64,000 nucleotides of DNA from Paenibacillus oleatilyticus (GCF_018998565.1 NZ_JAHNZO010000003.1:1-64000); one strand, 5' to 3'. Counted from the first letter of the stretch, positions 35,277 to 44,316 are shown. Notes: generated from the sequence alone by a model not told the origin. Numbers and translations are program-made.

Positions 35277-35399
35277 TTGACTAGACAACACAAGCTTCTG
35301 ACTTTGAATTTATTTTTATTGACTTTTGTCCTGGGAACCATCGAATTTGTGATGGTCGGGTTATTAACCGAACAGGAAGCTTGTGATCACGGAATATAA
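35277..35399 (+). pseudogene. Truncated MFS transporter (N-terminal fragment)
   Basis: TTG 35277 with AGGAGGA upstream reads MTRQHKLLTLNLFLLTFVLG and continues TIEFVMVGLLTE, which is the first transmembrane helix of a drug-efflux MFS protein (the family form ends GTSEFVIVGLLPEIA). After GLLTE the text turns to QEACDHGI and stops: 40 codons instead of about 390. The bulk of the gene is deleted. The HxlR regulator next to it was probably its partner. Confidence 0.75.
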
Positions 35400-35401
35400 G
35401 G

Positions 35402-35432
35402 TTAAGAGGTACCCACCCTGGGTACCTCTTAA
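35402..35432. terminator. Perfect 14-bp stem between convergent genes
   Basis: TTAAGAGGTACCCA and TGGGTACCTCTTAA pair around CCC. It lies between the truncated transporter and the HxlR gene, where a two-way terminator is expected. T-runs are short on both sides. Confidence 0.55.
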
Positions 35433-35456
35433 AGTTTCAATATTTGAAGCGACTCC

Positions 35457-35819
35457 TTAGGAATGCTTTTGGTTGGTGTACGATGCTTCATCGGGATAAC
35501 TCTCGATATAGGTGGTGCCAAAATCGCATAACATCGTGAGCATGGGAGCCAATTGTTCGCCCAGCTCGGACAAGCCATATTCTACTTTTGGGGGCGAAAC
35601 CGGATAAACCTTGCGAATAATGAGTCCGTCGCTTTCCAGCATTCTTAGCTGCATCGTAAGCATGCGTTGGGTCGCGTCGGGAAGCAGACGCTGCAGCTGA
35701 TTAAACCGTACCGGGCCTTTGGATAATTGGTTCAATATGGATATTTTCCATTTGCCGCTGACTAAGCCTAGTACAATTTCCGAGGTACAGCGATATGTTT
35801 TGTCTCTAAAGGTTATCAT
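35457..35819 (-). CDS. HxlR-family transcriptional regulator
   Basis: A 120-residue winged-helix protein: CTSEIVLGLVSGKWKISILNQLSKGPVRFNQLQRLLPDATQRMLTMQLRMLESDGLIIRKVYPVSPPKVEYGLSELG is the complete HxlR domain. The conserved cysteine near the N-terminus (Cys11) is the residue that senses thiol stress or aldehydes in some members. It neighbours the truncated efflux gene and probably once controlled it. Confidence 0.92.
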   Translation of the reverse strand: MITFRDKTYRCTSEIVLGLVSGKWKISILNQLSKGPVRFNQLQRLLPDATQRMLTMQLRMLESDGLIIRKVYPVSPPKVEYGLSELGEQLAPMLTMLCDFGTTYIESYPDEASYTNQKHS

Positions 35820-35930
35820 CTATCGACACATCCCTTACAGAAGGAATTGAGCAAAAACCATGAGTTTTCCAGTTAAGCCGAATTGAATTGCAGATCGATC
35901 ATTCCATATATTAAGTTTAACCATGCTCCC

Positions 35931-35959
35931 TTGTCAAGGACTTCCGGATCGATTAGTAT
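35931..35959 (+). promoter_or_regulatory. Sigma-A promoter of the TetR gene
   Basis: TTGTCA (35931-35936) and TAGTAT (35954-35959) are 17 bases apart. AAAGGAGG and the ATG follow within 25 bases. Confidence 0.55.
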
Positions 35960-35983
35960 AAAATTAATAAAGGAGGTCATCTT

Positions 35984-36592
35984 ATGCCACGAACGGGGCG
36001 TCCACGCTCATTTAATCGTGACGAGGCGGTGGCTGCCGCCATGCTTTTGTTCTGGGAATACGGCTTTGAATCCACTTCACTGGCTCAGCTGCGGGCGGCG
36101 ATGGGGGATATTTCGGCGGCGAGTTTTTACGCGGCGTTTGAATCCAAGGAAGCGCTGTTCCGCGAAGCGGTGGATCAATATATATCTACTTATGGACATG
36201 TTTCGGAATCTTTCAGGGATACAAGCTTGACATCGAAAGCAGCAATGGAACTGGGACTGCGGCAATCGGCGCGGATGCAGACGGAGAACTCCCATCCTTT
36301 AGGTTGTTTGTTGGTTTTGTCCGCCGTAAACTGTTCGCCCGAGCAACAACATATCCGAGACCTGCTGTCCAAGGAGCGAGAGAGGGTCCGGGGTTGGATA
36401 AAAGAATGTATAGAACGAGCCGTAGCTAACGGTGAATTCCCCGAATCCACGGATATCTCCATGGTCGTTATGTTATTTGAAACATTTCTACGAGGAATTT
36501 CCATGCAAGCCCGGGACGGTGTTCCATACGAGGCCATTGATGCTGCCATAACTCAAATGATGAGCGTTTGGGATGCATTATCTGCGCGGTAA
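35984..36592 (+). CDS. TetR-family transcriptional regulator
   Basis: 202 residues. The N-terminal DNA-binding domain is GRPRSFNRDEAVAAAMLLFWEYGFESTSLAQLRAAMGDISAASFYAAFESKEALFREAV. The C-terminal domain belongs to the group with HPLGCLLVLSAVNCSPE, common in regulators of SDR or quinone-reductase genes. AAAGGAGG lies ten bases before the ATG. No target gene is adjacent; the next 345 bases are gene-free, so a target may have been lost. Confidence 0.92.
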   Translation: MPRTGRPRSFNRDEAVAAAMLLFWEYGFESTSLAQLRAAMGDISAASFYAAFESKEALFREAVDQYISTYGHVSESFRDTSLTSKAAMELGLRQSARMQTENSHPLGCLLVLSAVNCSPEQQHIRDLLSKERERVRGWIKECIERAVANGEFPESTDISMVVMLFETFLRGISMQARDGVPYEAIDAAITQMMSVWDALSAR

Positions 36593-36881
36593 CGTGGTTA
36601 AGAATTGTCGTCGTTATTCATGGCATTGAAGGAACGTCATGAACTTTTGAAGATCTGATTTTGTCTTGGTGCAGAAAATGTGAAGATAATTCGAGGAACG
36701 TACTTTGTTGAATGTCCTACCAAATCGCAAACAAAATGATCAGGTTCCTTGATAGATAAGGAGTTCCAGTATATTGCTTTATTGTAACCAGATAATAGCC
36801 GATTTCGGCAGGTTGAGTGCAATGACTGAATTTCGGGCAGCAGGTACCGTAATATAGCAAGTGAAAAGAAATCCAGCTGCC
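36593..36881. other. Gene-free stretch
   Basis: About 290 bases with stops in all frames and no recognisable motif. It may be the trace of a deleted TetR-controlled gene. Confidence 0.4.
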
Positions 36882-36907
36882 ACTTACATGCTATAATAGT
36901 TGTAAGT
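36882..36907 (+). promoter_or_regulatory. Extended -10 promoter enclosed by an inverted repeat
   Basis: TGCTATAAT (36889-36897) is an extended -10. ACTTAC (36882) and GTAAGT (36902) flank it as a dyad, so a repressor could sit directly on the promoter of the SRPBCC gene. Confidence 0.6.
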
Positions 36908-36938
36908 AAAATAGAATCATCATTTAGGAGGTTATGCA

Positions 36939-37373
36939 ATGGGAACAGATAAACCGGTAACGATAACAGTAGAAGCCATCGTTCATTCTCCCGTCGAAAG
37001 CGTGTGGAAGTATTGGACGGAACCGAAGCATATCACGCAATGGAATAAGGCTTCCGATGACTGGCACACGCCGTACGCCGAGAATGACCTGAAGGTCGGC
37101 GGGAAATTCGTCTCGAGAATGGAAGCCAAAGACGGCAGCTTTGGATTTGATTTCGGCGGAGTATACGACGAGGTGAACATGAACGAGAGCATCTCCTATA
37201 CGATCGCCGACGGTAGAAAAGTGAAGATCGCCTTTATTCGCCAGGACAACGATACGAAAATCATCGAATCGTTCGAAGCGGAAGAGACCAACGCTATCGA
37301 GATGCAGCAAGCCGGATGGCAAGCGATTTTAGACAACTTCAAAAAATATGCGGAAAATGTTAAAGAACAATAA
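36939..37373 (+). CDS. SRPBCC/AHSA1-family protein
   Basis: A 144-residue START-like fold protein: ITVEAIVHSPVESVWKYWTEPKHITQWNKASDDWHTPYAENDLKVGGKF is the typical AHSA1 start and the C-terminal helix is QQAGWQAILDNFKKYAEN. Such proteins bind hydrophobic ligands, and close relatives are controlled by ArsR-type repressors. AGGAGG precedes the ATG. It is a single gene with its own promoter and terminator. Confidence 0.92.
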   Translation: MGTDKPVTITVEAIVHSPVESVWKYWTEPKHITQWNKASDDWHTPYAENDLKVGGKFVSRMEAKDGSFGFDFGGVYDEVNMNESISYTIADGRKVKIAFIRQDNDTKIIESFEAEETNAIEMQQAGWQAILDNFKKYAENVKEQ

Positions 37374-37386
37374 AAAAGCTTTTCAG

Positions 37387-37418
37387 CAGCGCATGCCGAT
37401 GCCGGCATGCGCTTTGCT
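37387..37418 (+). terminator. Terminator after the SRPBCC gene
   Basis: AGCGCATGCC pairs with GGCATGCGCT around GATGCC, followed by a weak TTTGCT tail. Confidence 0.6.
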
Positions 37419-37473
37419 ATGTGCCCCGGCATAGGCAACGACTCGCAAGCGATACAAAAAAGCAGAATGAGTA

Positions 37474-37538
37474 TTGACGCTGTCCTACATTATAGGTATA
37501 ATCTTCCTTAATTCGTAATCGTAATTTTTACTAATTAA
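37474..37538 (+). promoter_or_regulatory. Promoter of the cnt operon with Zur-like dyad
   Basis: TTGACG (37474-37479) and TATAAT (37497-37502) are 17 bases apart. Over the expected transcription start lies an AT-rich dyad, TTAATTcGTAA at 37508 and TTTACTAATTAA ending 37538, with TCGTAAT repeated inside. Bacillus Zur boxes have the form TCGTAATnATTACGA, so half of the site fits well. Repression by zinc through Zur is how staphylopine operons are known to be controlled. The exact regulator here is inferred. Confidence 0.6.
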
Positions 37539-37591
37539 ACCGACGAAGCAAAAAAACGCTACATCAAATTTATAGTCAGAGGGTAGTTGGG

Positions 37592-38425
37592 ATGAGACAG
37601 GAAATCGATTTTATAAAATTTAATCCTACGCAAAATATGACGGTTCTTGTTCAAACGAATCATCCGGTTGAAGAGTATGAGCACATTGCTTCAAAGCTTA
37701 TGTCTTACGACAACGTGTATGCCGAACAAGTAGGGTTTATTGAGCAACCGGTTAAACATGCTGCTGCCGCTCATTTGCAAATGGCCGGAGGCGAATTTTG
37801 CGGGAATGCTTGCATGGCACTGGCCGCTTTTCTTGCAGCCGAAGAAGGACTTGAGCCTCATGATATGACAAGCATCGTATTAGAAGCTTCGGGAACGGAT
37901 CATTTCGTCATGTGTCAAGTGAGAAGAACTGCAGACGAATATGTTTGTCAAGTGACGATGCCTCTTCCGAAAAAGATAGAACGGACAACCATAACGTATG
38001 ACGGTCACGATTTGGATATCGTGATTGTGAGATACCAAGATTATATTCATATCGTCATCGAAGTAGAGCAATTCCATCAAACGGTGAGAAAAACGGCGCA
38101 AGCTTTAGCCAAGTTGCTTGGAGTAACTTTAGGGTCCAGCTTGATCGGCATTTTATTGTATAAATCCGGCCCGGATGAAATGGCACCGCTCATTTATGTC
38201 CCGTCTCTGGACAGCATGGTATGGGAAAGGGGGTGCGGTTCGGGCACAGCTTCTTTAGGAGCCTATCTGGCTTGGAAAAATAAAGGGGCCGTTGCTGCGC
38301 AAATCAGGCAGCCCGGCGGCACGATTCGTGTGACTGCCGATTGGGATCAAGAAGAATTGACGAGTCTGGCCATCGAAGGCTCGGTTGGAATCGTAGCGCA
38401 AGGCAAAGCTTTTATAGAGATTTAG
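37592..38425 (+). CDS. cntK: Histidine racemase, metallophore biosynthesis (CntK-like)
   Basis: A 277-residue cofactor-free racemase of the diaminopimelate epimerase fold. The two catalytic cysteines are present: Cys70 in GGEFCGNACMA and Cys215 in ERGCGSGTASLG. In staphylopine producers CntK turns L-histidine into D-histidine, the first building block. True DapF enzymes are shorter on the dimer side and belong to lysine genes; here the next genes are a nicotianamine synthase-like enzyme and an opine dehydrogenase, which decides the assignment. It is first in a nine-gene operon behind the Zur-like site. Confidence 0.9.
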   Translation: MRQEIDFIKFNPTQNMTVLVQTNHPVEEYEHIASKLMSYDNVYAEQVGFIEQPVKHAAAAHLQMAGGEFCGNACMALAAFLAAEEGLEPHDMTSIVLEASGTDHFVMCQVRRTADEYVCQVTMPLPKKIERTTITYDGHDLDIVIVRYQDYIHIVIEVEQFHQTVRKTAQALAKLLGVTLGSSLIGILLYKSGPDEMAPLIYVPSLDSMVWERGCGSGTASLGAYLAWKNKGAVAAQIRQPGGTIRVTADWDQEELTSLAIEGSVGIVAQGKAFIEI

Positions 38426-38450
38426 CCATTTACATACGGGGGAGAAACGA

Positions 38451-39245
38451 ATGAATGCGACGGAAAACTTACAGTTACATTTGACGGAATATTCCGAAAA
38501 GTTTATAGAGCTCGCCGGGAAATATGACCGTACCATCCATCCTAGCTCGGAGTTGGAGAAGATCATTAATGATTATTCCAATTTCATAACCAACGAGAGG
38601 AATGAAGAAGCCTGGGATCAACTGGAACAGCAAGAGCCCGGCGGATTTCAACAACAGGTGGAGGCTTTGAGAAAAAACTCGGCCCTTTGTGTCGCGATTA
38701 TGGAGAAATACCGCGCACTGAAGCTGCTGGACGGGCAGGCCGGGATCACCGATTATTTCAAAAATATCGAATCCTGCATCGAACAAGAATTTGGCAGTTT
38801 TCAAGTGACTTCCGAATCCAAAGTATTGCTGGTAGGCTCAGGTTCGTTTCCGATGACGCCGCTACTCATTGCCAAGCGGACAGGAGCGGAGGTGGTGGGC
38901 ATCGACATTGACGATGAGGCGATCGAACTCGGATCGCGAGTTGTCGGTGCGTTGGGAAAAGGATTGAAGATCAGATTGGAAAACGCGTTCGTCGAAAATC
39001 TTGATTTTACGAAAGACGCGACCCATATCATCTTTAGTTCGACGGTTGAAAATAAATACGACCTGTTGGATCAATTACATGCGTTAACCAATGAACATGT
39101 GATTGTGGCGATGAGATATGGCGATCGGTTGAAGTCTTTGTTCAATTACCCGAGGAGAGAAGTGGACGGGCGAAAATGGAAGGTGGTTGAAACCGTACTG
39201 CGTCCGGATCATGTATTCGATATTGCATTGTATGCCAAAGCCTGA
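38451..39245 (+). CDS. cntL: Nicotianamine synthase-like enzyme (CntL)
   Basis: 264 residues. A helical N-terminal part is followed by a Rossmann methyltransferase-like domain: KVLLVGSGSFPMTPLLIAKRTGAEVVGIDIDDEAIELG. CntL transfers the aminobutyrate part of S-adenosylmethionine to (D-)histidine. IIFSSTVENKYDLLDQL and VIVAMRYGDRLKSLFNYP match the family's active-site strands. A GGGGGAGAAACG site precedes the ATG, 25 bases after cntK. Confidence 0.92.
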   Translation: MNATENLQLHLTEYSEKFIELAGKYDRTIHPSSELEKIINDYSNFITNERNEEAWDQLEQQEPGGFQQQVEALRKNSALCVAIMEKYRALKLLDGQAGITDYFKNIESCIEQEFGSFQVTSESKVLLVGSGSFPMTPLLIAKRTGAEVVGIDIDDEAIELGSRVVGALGKGLKIRLENAFVENLDFTKDATHIIFSSTVENKYDLLDQLHALTNEHVIVAMRYGDRLKSLFNYPRREVDGRKWKVVETVLRPDHVFDIALYAKA

Positions 39246-39280
39246 ACTACATTTTTGCAGAAAAGGAGCTTGGATGAGCG

Positions 39281-40597
39281 ATGAGCGATTTTAGGCGAGT
39301 CTTAGTGTTGGGAACGGGTCCTGTATCGATTCAACTTGCCGTCACTTTAAAAAATCGGTTGAATGGCTGCGTAGGCATCGTCGGGAGACAATCCGTCCGT
39401 TCGGAATCGTTTTTTACCGCCCTTAAGCAAAATAACCGTTTCATTCGTGCAGATATTCAAAATGAAAAGCACCGGGCAATGAAAGGCGAATGCCTCGTCG
39501 ATCACGTTTTTCACGGGTACGGGACCATTACGGGGGAATGGGATACCTTGATTTTGTCCGTCACAGCGGATGCCTATATCGGGGTTTTAAAGCAAATCGA
39601 TAAGCAGCTTTTACAACAAATCAAGTGTATCGTTCTGGTCTCTCCGACGTTCGGTTCTAACAGCTTAATCCGCAATTACATGCACGGCCTTGCTTCGGAC
39701 GCGGAAATCATCAGTTTTTCGACGTACTTGGGCGATACGCGATGGATGCATGACAGACCGTCCAATCATGTCATCACAACGGCGGTCAAGAAAAAGCTTT
39801 TTATCGGCTCGACGCGGCATCCGTCCCGGAATGTCGAAACGCTTTGCGAGCTATACGAACAATTGGGCATCGCTCTGGAAGTCATGCAAGCTCCCCTAGA
39901 GGCGGAAACAAGAAATATATCGCTCTATGTTCACCCGCCGTTGTTTATGAACGATTTTTCGCTCCGTGTCATATTTGGAGAAGTCCGGACCAAGAAGTAT
40001 GTGTATAAAATGTATCCCGAAGGACCCATCACGCAATACTTGATTCGCGATATGCTGGCCCAATGGAAAGAGATTACAAGTATGATCGAAACCATGAATA
40101 TGAAAGGCATAAATCTGCTTAAATTTATGACGGATGACAATTATCCGGTGAGATTGGAGAGCTTATCGCGTCATGATATCGACAATTTCAACGAGTTGGA
40201 GACGATTCATCAACAATATTTATTGTATATCCGTTATACCTCGCTGTTGATCGACCCGTTCTCCGAGCCGGATCAGGAGGGCAAATATTTCGACTTTTCC
40301 GCGGTTCCCATTCGAACCCTGTTTGTCAGCAGGGAAGGGGAGTGGGATATCCCAAGAATGCCGAAGGAAGACTATTACCGGATCAAGATCATCCAAGGAA
40401 TCGCAACATATGTAGGCTCGAAGTGCCCCACCATCGACAAGTTCATTCGGACCTACGAAAGCAAAATTGAACAGGCCGCGCAAGCTCATCAAGGCGAACG
40501 GTTGTCCGATGCCTTTGTCGTCCGGAGTTTTGCCGAAGATTTGCAGATGATATGCAGCGAAATCGGAAAAAGGTTGGGAATCCAAGCGTTGAACTAG
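39281..40597 (+). CDS. cntM: Opine dehydrogenase of staphylopine-type metallophores (CntM)
   Basis: 438 residues. An N-terminal NAD(P)-binding loop VLVLGTGPVSIQLA is followed by the opine-dehydrogenase body. It condenses the CntL product with an alpha-keto acid and reduces the imine with NADPH. The segment ISFSTYLGDTRW carries Asp152; from memory, an aspartate at this place (about 150) goes with pyruvate use, alanine with 2-oxoglutarate. With a CntK partner this predicts staphylopine rather than pseudopaline or bacillopaline. That prediction rests on recalled work and on one residue. Confidence 0.9.
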   Translation: MSDFRRVLVLGTGPVSIQLAVTLKNRLNGCVGIVGRQSVRSESFFTALKQNNRFIRADIQNEKHRAMKGECLVDHVFHGYGTITGEWDTLILSVTADAYIGVLKQIDKQLLQQIKCIVLVSPTFGSNSLIRNYMHGLASDAEIISFSTYLGDTRWMHDRPSNHVITTAVKKKLFIGSTRHPSRNVETLCELYEQLGIALEVMQAPLEAETRNISLYVHPPLFMNDFSLRVIFGEVRTKKYVYKMYPEGPITQYLIRDMLAQWKEITSMIETMNMKGINLLKFMTDDNYPVRLESLSRHDIDNFNELETIHQQYLLYIRYTSLLIDPFSEPDQEGKYFDFSAVPIRTLFVSREGEWDIPRMPKEDYYRIKIIQGIATYVGSKCPTIDKFIRTYESKIEQAAQAHQGERLSDAFVVRSFAEDLQMICSEIGKRLGIQALN

Positions 40598-40620
40598 CCG
40601 TTATTGTAGGGGGAAACAAG

Positions 40621-42228
40621 GTGGAAATCAGAAAGCTGTTTTTTTTACTTGTCGTGATGTATGCCATGGCGGTCCTTGCCGGCTGCAGCGATAGCAAAGA
40701 AGCGCACACGGGTTCGGCCGATACCGGCAAGGAATTAGTGTATGCAACCGCCAAAGATATGAACGACATGAATCCTCATTTGTACGCAGGTTCTATGCCG
40801 GCCCAAGGGATGGTGTACGAATCGCTGGTTGAAAATACGAAAGACGGGATAAAACCATGGCTTGCCGAATCGTGGGAAGTTTCGAAGGATGGAAAAGTAT
40901 ACACCTTTCATCTGAGAAAAGATGTGAAATTCCATGACGGGGAGCCGTTTAACGCCGAAGCGGTGAAGAAAAATATCGATGCCGTACAGCATAATGCCAA
41001 AAAGCATTCCTGGATCAAGCTGTCGACAAAAATAGCGAGCTGCCATGTCAAAGACGAGTATACGGTCGAATTGGTCTTATCCGAGCCCTATTACCCGACA
41101 TTGCTTGAATTGTCGATGACCCGGCCTTACGTATTCATCTCGCCCAAAAATTTGATCAACGGGGAAACAAAAGACGGCGTAAATGGCTACAAAGGAACGG
41201 GACCCTATATTCTCACGGAACATAAAGTCGACCAGTATGCCACTTTTGAAGCAAACGAGAACTACTGGGGCGGCCCGCCGAAAGTGAAGAAAATTATAGC
41301 TAAAGTTCTTCCGGCGGGGGAAACGACCTTTTTAGCTTTGAAAAAGGGAGAAGTGAACTTTGTATTTACGGATGATCGGGGGACCGACAGTCTCGATGTG
41401 GAAGCTATGAATACGCTGGTGAATTCAGGCAAGTACCAGATGGTAAGAAGCGAAGCGATGAATACGAAAATGATCGTAGCCAATAGCGGTAAAGCCGATC
41501 ATCCGGTACATGAAACCGCCGTTCGCGAAGCGATTTGGTACTCGATAGATAGAGACACCATCAGCAAGCAAATTTTTAACGGTGTTGAAGCGCCGGCCCA
41601 TACGTTATTTTCGCCCAACGTCCATTATGCGAACGTCGATTTGAAGAAGCGGGGCTTTGATTTGGACAAAGCCAAGAACGTTCTGGAAGAAGCGGGCTGG
41701 CGCTTGGAGAACGGCAGCGCAGTCCGAACGAAAAACGGAAGCAAATTGGCCATGAAGCTTTATTACGATGTCAATTCTTCTTCCCAGAAATCGCAGGCGG
41801 AATTGATTCAAAATTCGGTAAAAAAGATAGGGGTCCAACTGGACCTTGTCGGCGAGGAATCGACCTCCATCGCCAAGAGAAGATCAACCGGCGACTACGA
41901 TTTATTATTTAATCAGACGTGGGGACTTGCGTACGATCCGCAAAATACAATCTCCGCTTTTACGTCCGAGTCTTCTTATTTACATACGACAAAAGGCATG
42001 GCGAAAGCGAACGAGCTTTACAAGAAAATCGATGAAGTCATGGTATCTGCGAACGAAGAAACAAGAAAATCGTTGTATGCGGATATTTTAACCATGGTTC
42101 ATGACGAAGCCGTCTTTATTCCAATTACCAATGGAAGTGTCACTGTCGTTGCTCCAAAGCGTTTAAAGGGCATCTCGTTTAAGCAAACGCAGTATGAGCT
42201 GCCGTTTGAGCAAATGCACTTCGAATAG
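40621..42228 (+). CDS. cntA: Metallophore-binding lipoprotein of the Cnt importer (CntA)
   Basis: A 535-residue family-5 (oligopeptide/nickel type) binding protein. The lipoprotein signal ends in LAGC (Cys21). Typical stretches are MVYESLVENTKDGIKPWLAESWEVSKDGKVYTFHLRKDVKFHDGEPFNAEAV and YKGTGPYILTEH. It binds the metal-loaded opine outside the cell. GTG 40621 is chosen because AGGGGGAAAC lies upstream and the signal peptide begins there; the frame is open from 40552 but that overlaps cntM. It is followed by the second copy of the structured repeat, which separates it from the permeases. Confidence 0.92.
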   Translation: MEIRKLFFLLVVMYAMAVLAGCSDSKEAHTGSADTGKELVYATAKDMNDMNPHLYAGSMPAQGMVYESLVENTKDGIKPWLAESWEVSKDGKVYTFHLRKDVKFHDGEPFNAEAVKKNIDAVQHNAKKHSWIKLSTKIASCHVKDEYTVELVLSEPYYPTLLELSMTRPYVFISPKNLINGETKDGVNGYKGTGPYILTEHKVDQYATFEANENYWGGPPKVKKIIAKVLPAGETTFLALKKGEVNFVFTDDRGTDSLDVEAMNTLVNSGKYQMVRSEAMNTKMIVANSGKADHPVHETAVREAIWYSIDRDTISKQIFNGVEAPAHTLFSPNVHYANVDLKKRGFDLDKAKNVLEEAGWRLENGSAVRTKNGSKLAMKLYYDVNSSSQKSQAELIQNSVKKIGVQLDLVGEESTSIAKRRSTGDYDLLFNQTWGLAYDPQNTISAFTSESSYLHTTKGMAKANELYKKIDEVMVSANEETRKSLYADILTMVHDEAVFIPITNGSVTVVAPKRLKGISFKQTQYELPFEQMHFE

Positions 42229-42236
42229 AAGATAAA

Positions 42237-42487
42237 AGGGGATGCTCTCCCCTCAGAGTGTTGAAAAAGAGGATTTTGACTGAAATAGAGAAACATACGG
42301 AGGTGGGGTATCTACTGGAGAAGCGATAGCGTCCGCCTTTGTCATCGGGAAATATCCGCTAATAAGCGGCTTTCCAATCAAATTTCCCGATGACAAGAGC
42401 GGTCGGAAGTAGATACCCCACCCCCTCGTACACCTCTATTACCTCAATTCACCACTTTCTCAACAAGCTCAGGGGATGCTCTCCCCT
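42237..42487. repeat. Structured repeat copy 2 (42254-42470) with 17-bp flanking duplication
   Basis: The 217-bp element matches the one at 8615 over its whole length. AGGGGATGCTCTCCCCT stands on both sides (42237-42253 and 42471-42487), and only the right copy is followed by TTTTT. The simplest reading is that the element entered a terminator hairpin after cntA and duplicated it. The main stem reads TTGTCATCGGGAAAT/ATTTCCCGATGACAA, differing from copy 1 by matching changes on both arms. It carries no gene. Confidence 0.82.
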
Positions 42488-42515
42488 TTTTATTTATGAG
42501 CAGAGGAGATTTTCG

Positions 42516-43448
42516 ATGGGAAGCTACATCGTTAAAAGGTTGTGCCTGTCCGTTCCATTGCTTGTAGTCATTTCATTTATGACGTTTGTTTTGGTCAATT
42601 TATCTCCTTTGGACCCGGCCGAAGTGGTGCTTCAAGCGCAGGGTGTTCCCACAATCACGGATGAATTAATTGCGCAGACGAAAGAAAAGCTGGGGCTGGA
42701 TAAGCCCTTCCTGATACGCTATCTCGATTGGGTCACGGCATGCTTGCAGCTGGATTTCGGGCGTTCCTATGTCACGGGAAAACCGGTCTGGTCCTTGCTT
42801 GGCCCGGCATTTCTGAATACGTTAAAGCTAACGTTAGTTTCCATTGTGGTCATTATTGTGCTTTCTATTGTGCTAGGCGTGATCTGTGCGATGAAAGAAG
42901 GAAAAATGACGGATAAGTCGGTCCGAGGCGTTTCCTTTTTCCTCACGGCCATGCCGTCCTATGGGCTTGCGGCGATATTGATTTGGTATTTTTCCGTGAA
43001 GCTGGATTTGCTGCCCACCAGCGGGATGGATTCGTACAAAAGCTATGTTTTACCGGTTATTGTAATCGCCGTCGGTTATGCAGGCATTTATTTCAGAATC
43101 GTCAGAAGCTCGATGTTAAGTCAGTTAAATGAAGACTATGTCCTGTACGGTAGAGCATGCGGCCTGCCAGAGAAGAAAATGACGATGCATATTTTAAGAA
43201 ATTCGTTGCAGGTCGCCGTTTCCGTCTTTTGTATGGCGATCCCTATGATATTGGGAAGTACGGTCGTGGTAGAAAATGTTTTTGCATGGCCGGGGCTGGG
43301 GAGTCTGAGCGTTAAAGCAATTCTTGGCCGAGATTTTCCGATGATTCAGGCGTACGTTCTTGTCTTGGCGGCAGCCTTTGTTTTGTTTAACACTCTATCG
43401 GATATTATGAATGCGGCGATGAACCCCAGATTAAGAAAGGATATCTAA
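42516..43448 (+). CDS. cntB: Cnt importer permease (CntB)
   Basis: 310 residues, six predicted transmembrane helices; starts MGSYIVKRLCLSVPLLVVISFMTFVLVNLSP, the invariable opening of DppB-type permeases. The EAA-like loop is YVLYGRACGLPEKKMTMHILRNSLQVAVSV. AGAGGAG precedes ATG 42516; the longer frame from 42390 would run through the repeat element and is rejected. It forms a heterodimeric channel with CntC, whose start follows the stop directly. Confidence 0.93.
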   Translation: MGSYIVKRLCLSVPLLVVISFMTFVLVNLSPLDPAEVVLQAQGVPTITDELIAQTKEKLGLDKPFLIRYLDWVTACLQLDFGRSYVTGKPVWSLLGPAFLNTLKLTLVSIVVIIVLSIVLGVICAMKEGKMTDKSVRGVSFFLTAMPSYGLAAILIWYFSVKLDLLPTSGMDSYKSYVLPVIVIAVGYAGIYFRIVRSSMLSQLNEDYVLYGRACGLPEKKMTMHILRNSLQVAVSVFCMAIPMILGSTVVVENVFAWPGLGSLSVKAILGRDFPMIQAYVLVLAAAFVLFNTLSDIMNAAMNPRLRKDI

Positions 43449-44309
43449 ATGACACTATTCAAACATTTACTTAAAGATAAGATAGCCGCATTATCTTTAG
43501 GCGTCATTGTTGTAACCGTTGTGGTTGGTATAGGAGCCCCTTTATTCGCGCCCCATGATCCGGAGGAGGTCAACATGAACCTCCGGTATGCAGCTTCCTC
43601 GTGGGAATATCTGTTAGGCAACGACCACCTGGGGAGATGCATGTTATCCAGATTAATTTATGGAATTCGCCCCAGCGTGTTATGGGTGTTCGTGGCGTTG
43701 GTCCTCTGTATTTTGATCGGGGCGATTCCGGGTTTTATAGCGGGTTATTTTAGAGGCAAAGCGGATGCCGTTGTGATGAGAATTTGCGATATGATGCTTT
43801 CTTTTCCGGGATATGTGATGACCTTGGCGATCGTCGGGATTTTAGGCGTAGGACTTGAGAATATATTGATTGCCTTTGTGTTGATGAAATGGGCGTGGTT
43901 TGCCCGGGTAATCAGAACGTCCGTTATGCAATATGCCGAATCGGAATATGTCAAGTTCTCCAAAGCATCGGGAGTCCGCGATATCCAAATTATTTATAGA
44001 CACCTGGTTCCTGTTACATTTGCCGAGATTGCCGTCATTTCAAGCGGTTCTTTCGGTTCGACGATTTTGCAAGTATCGGGATTTTCGTTCCTCGGGTTAG
44101 GCGTTCAAGCTCCTGCTGCCGAATGGGGCATGATGTTGAACGAGGCAAGGGAAGTCATGTTTTCAAGACCGGAGTTCATGTTAGCCCCGGGGTTAGCCAT
44201 CATGGTGGTCGTATCGGCGATCAATTTTTTGTCTGATGCGCTCCAGGTTGCTTTGGATCCTAAATTAAGAACCTCGCACAATAAGCTTCAAGGAAAAGAG
44301 GTGGCTTAA
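43449..44309 (+). CDS. cntC: Cnt importer permease (CntC)
   Basis: 286 residues of the DppC type: GAPLFAPHDPEEVNMNLRYAASSWEYLLGNDHLGRCMLSRLIYGIRPSV is the family's conserved first loop. The ATPase-docking loop is EYVKFSKASGVRDIQIIYRHLVP. It starts at the base after the cntB stop, so the two are translated together. Confidence 0.94.
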   Translation: MTLFKHLLKDKIAALSLGVIVVTVVVGIGAPLFAPHDPEEVNMNLRYAASSWEYLLGNDHLGRCMLSRLIYGIRPSVLWVFVALVLCILIGAIPGFIAGYFRGKADAVVMRICDMMLSFPGYVMTLAIVGILGVGLENILIAFVLMKWAWFARVIRTSVMQYAESEYVKFSKASGVRDIQIIYRHLVPVTFAEIAVISSGSFGSTILQVSGFSFLGLGVQAPAAEWGMMLNEAREVMFSRPEFMLAPGLAIMVVVSAINFLSDALQVALDPKLRTSHNKLQGKEVA

Positions 44310-44316
44310 CCGGTTT

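Noticed and set aside
37592-38425. Diaminopimelate epimerase for lysine or cell wall synthesis
   Set aside because: The fold and cysteines agree, but the gene opens the cnt operon and no lysine genes are near.
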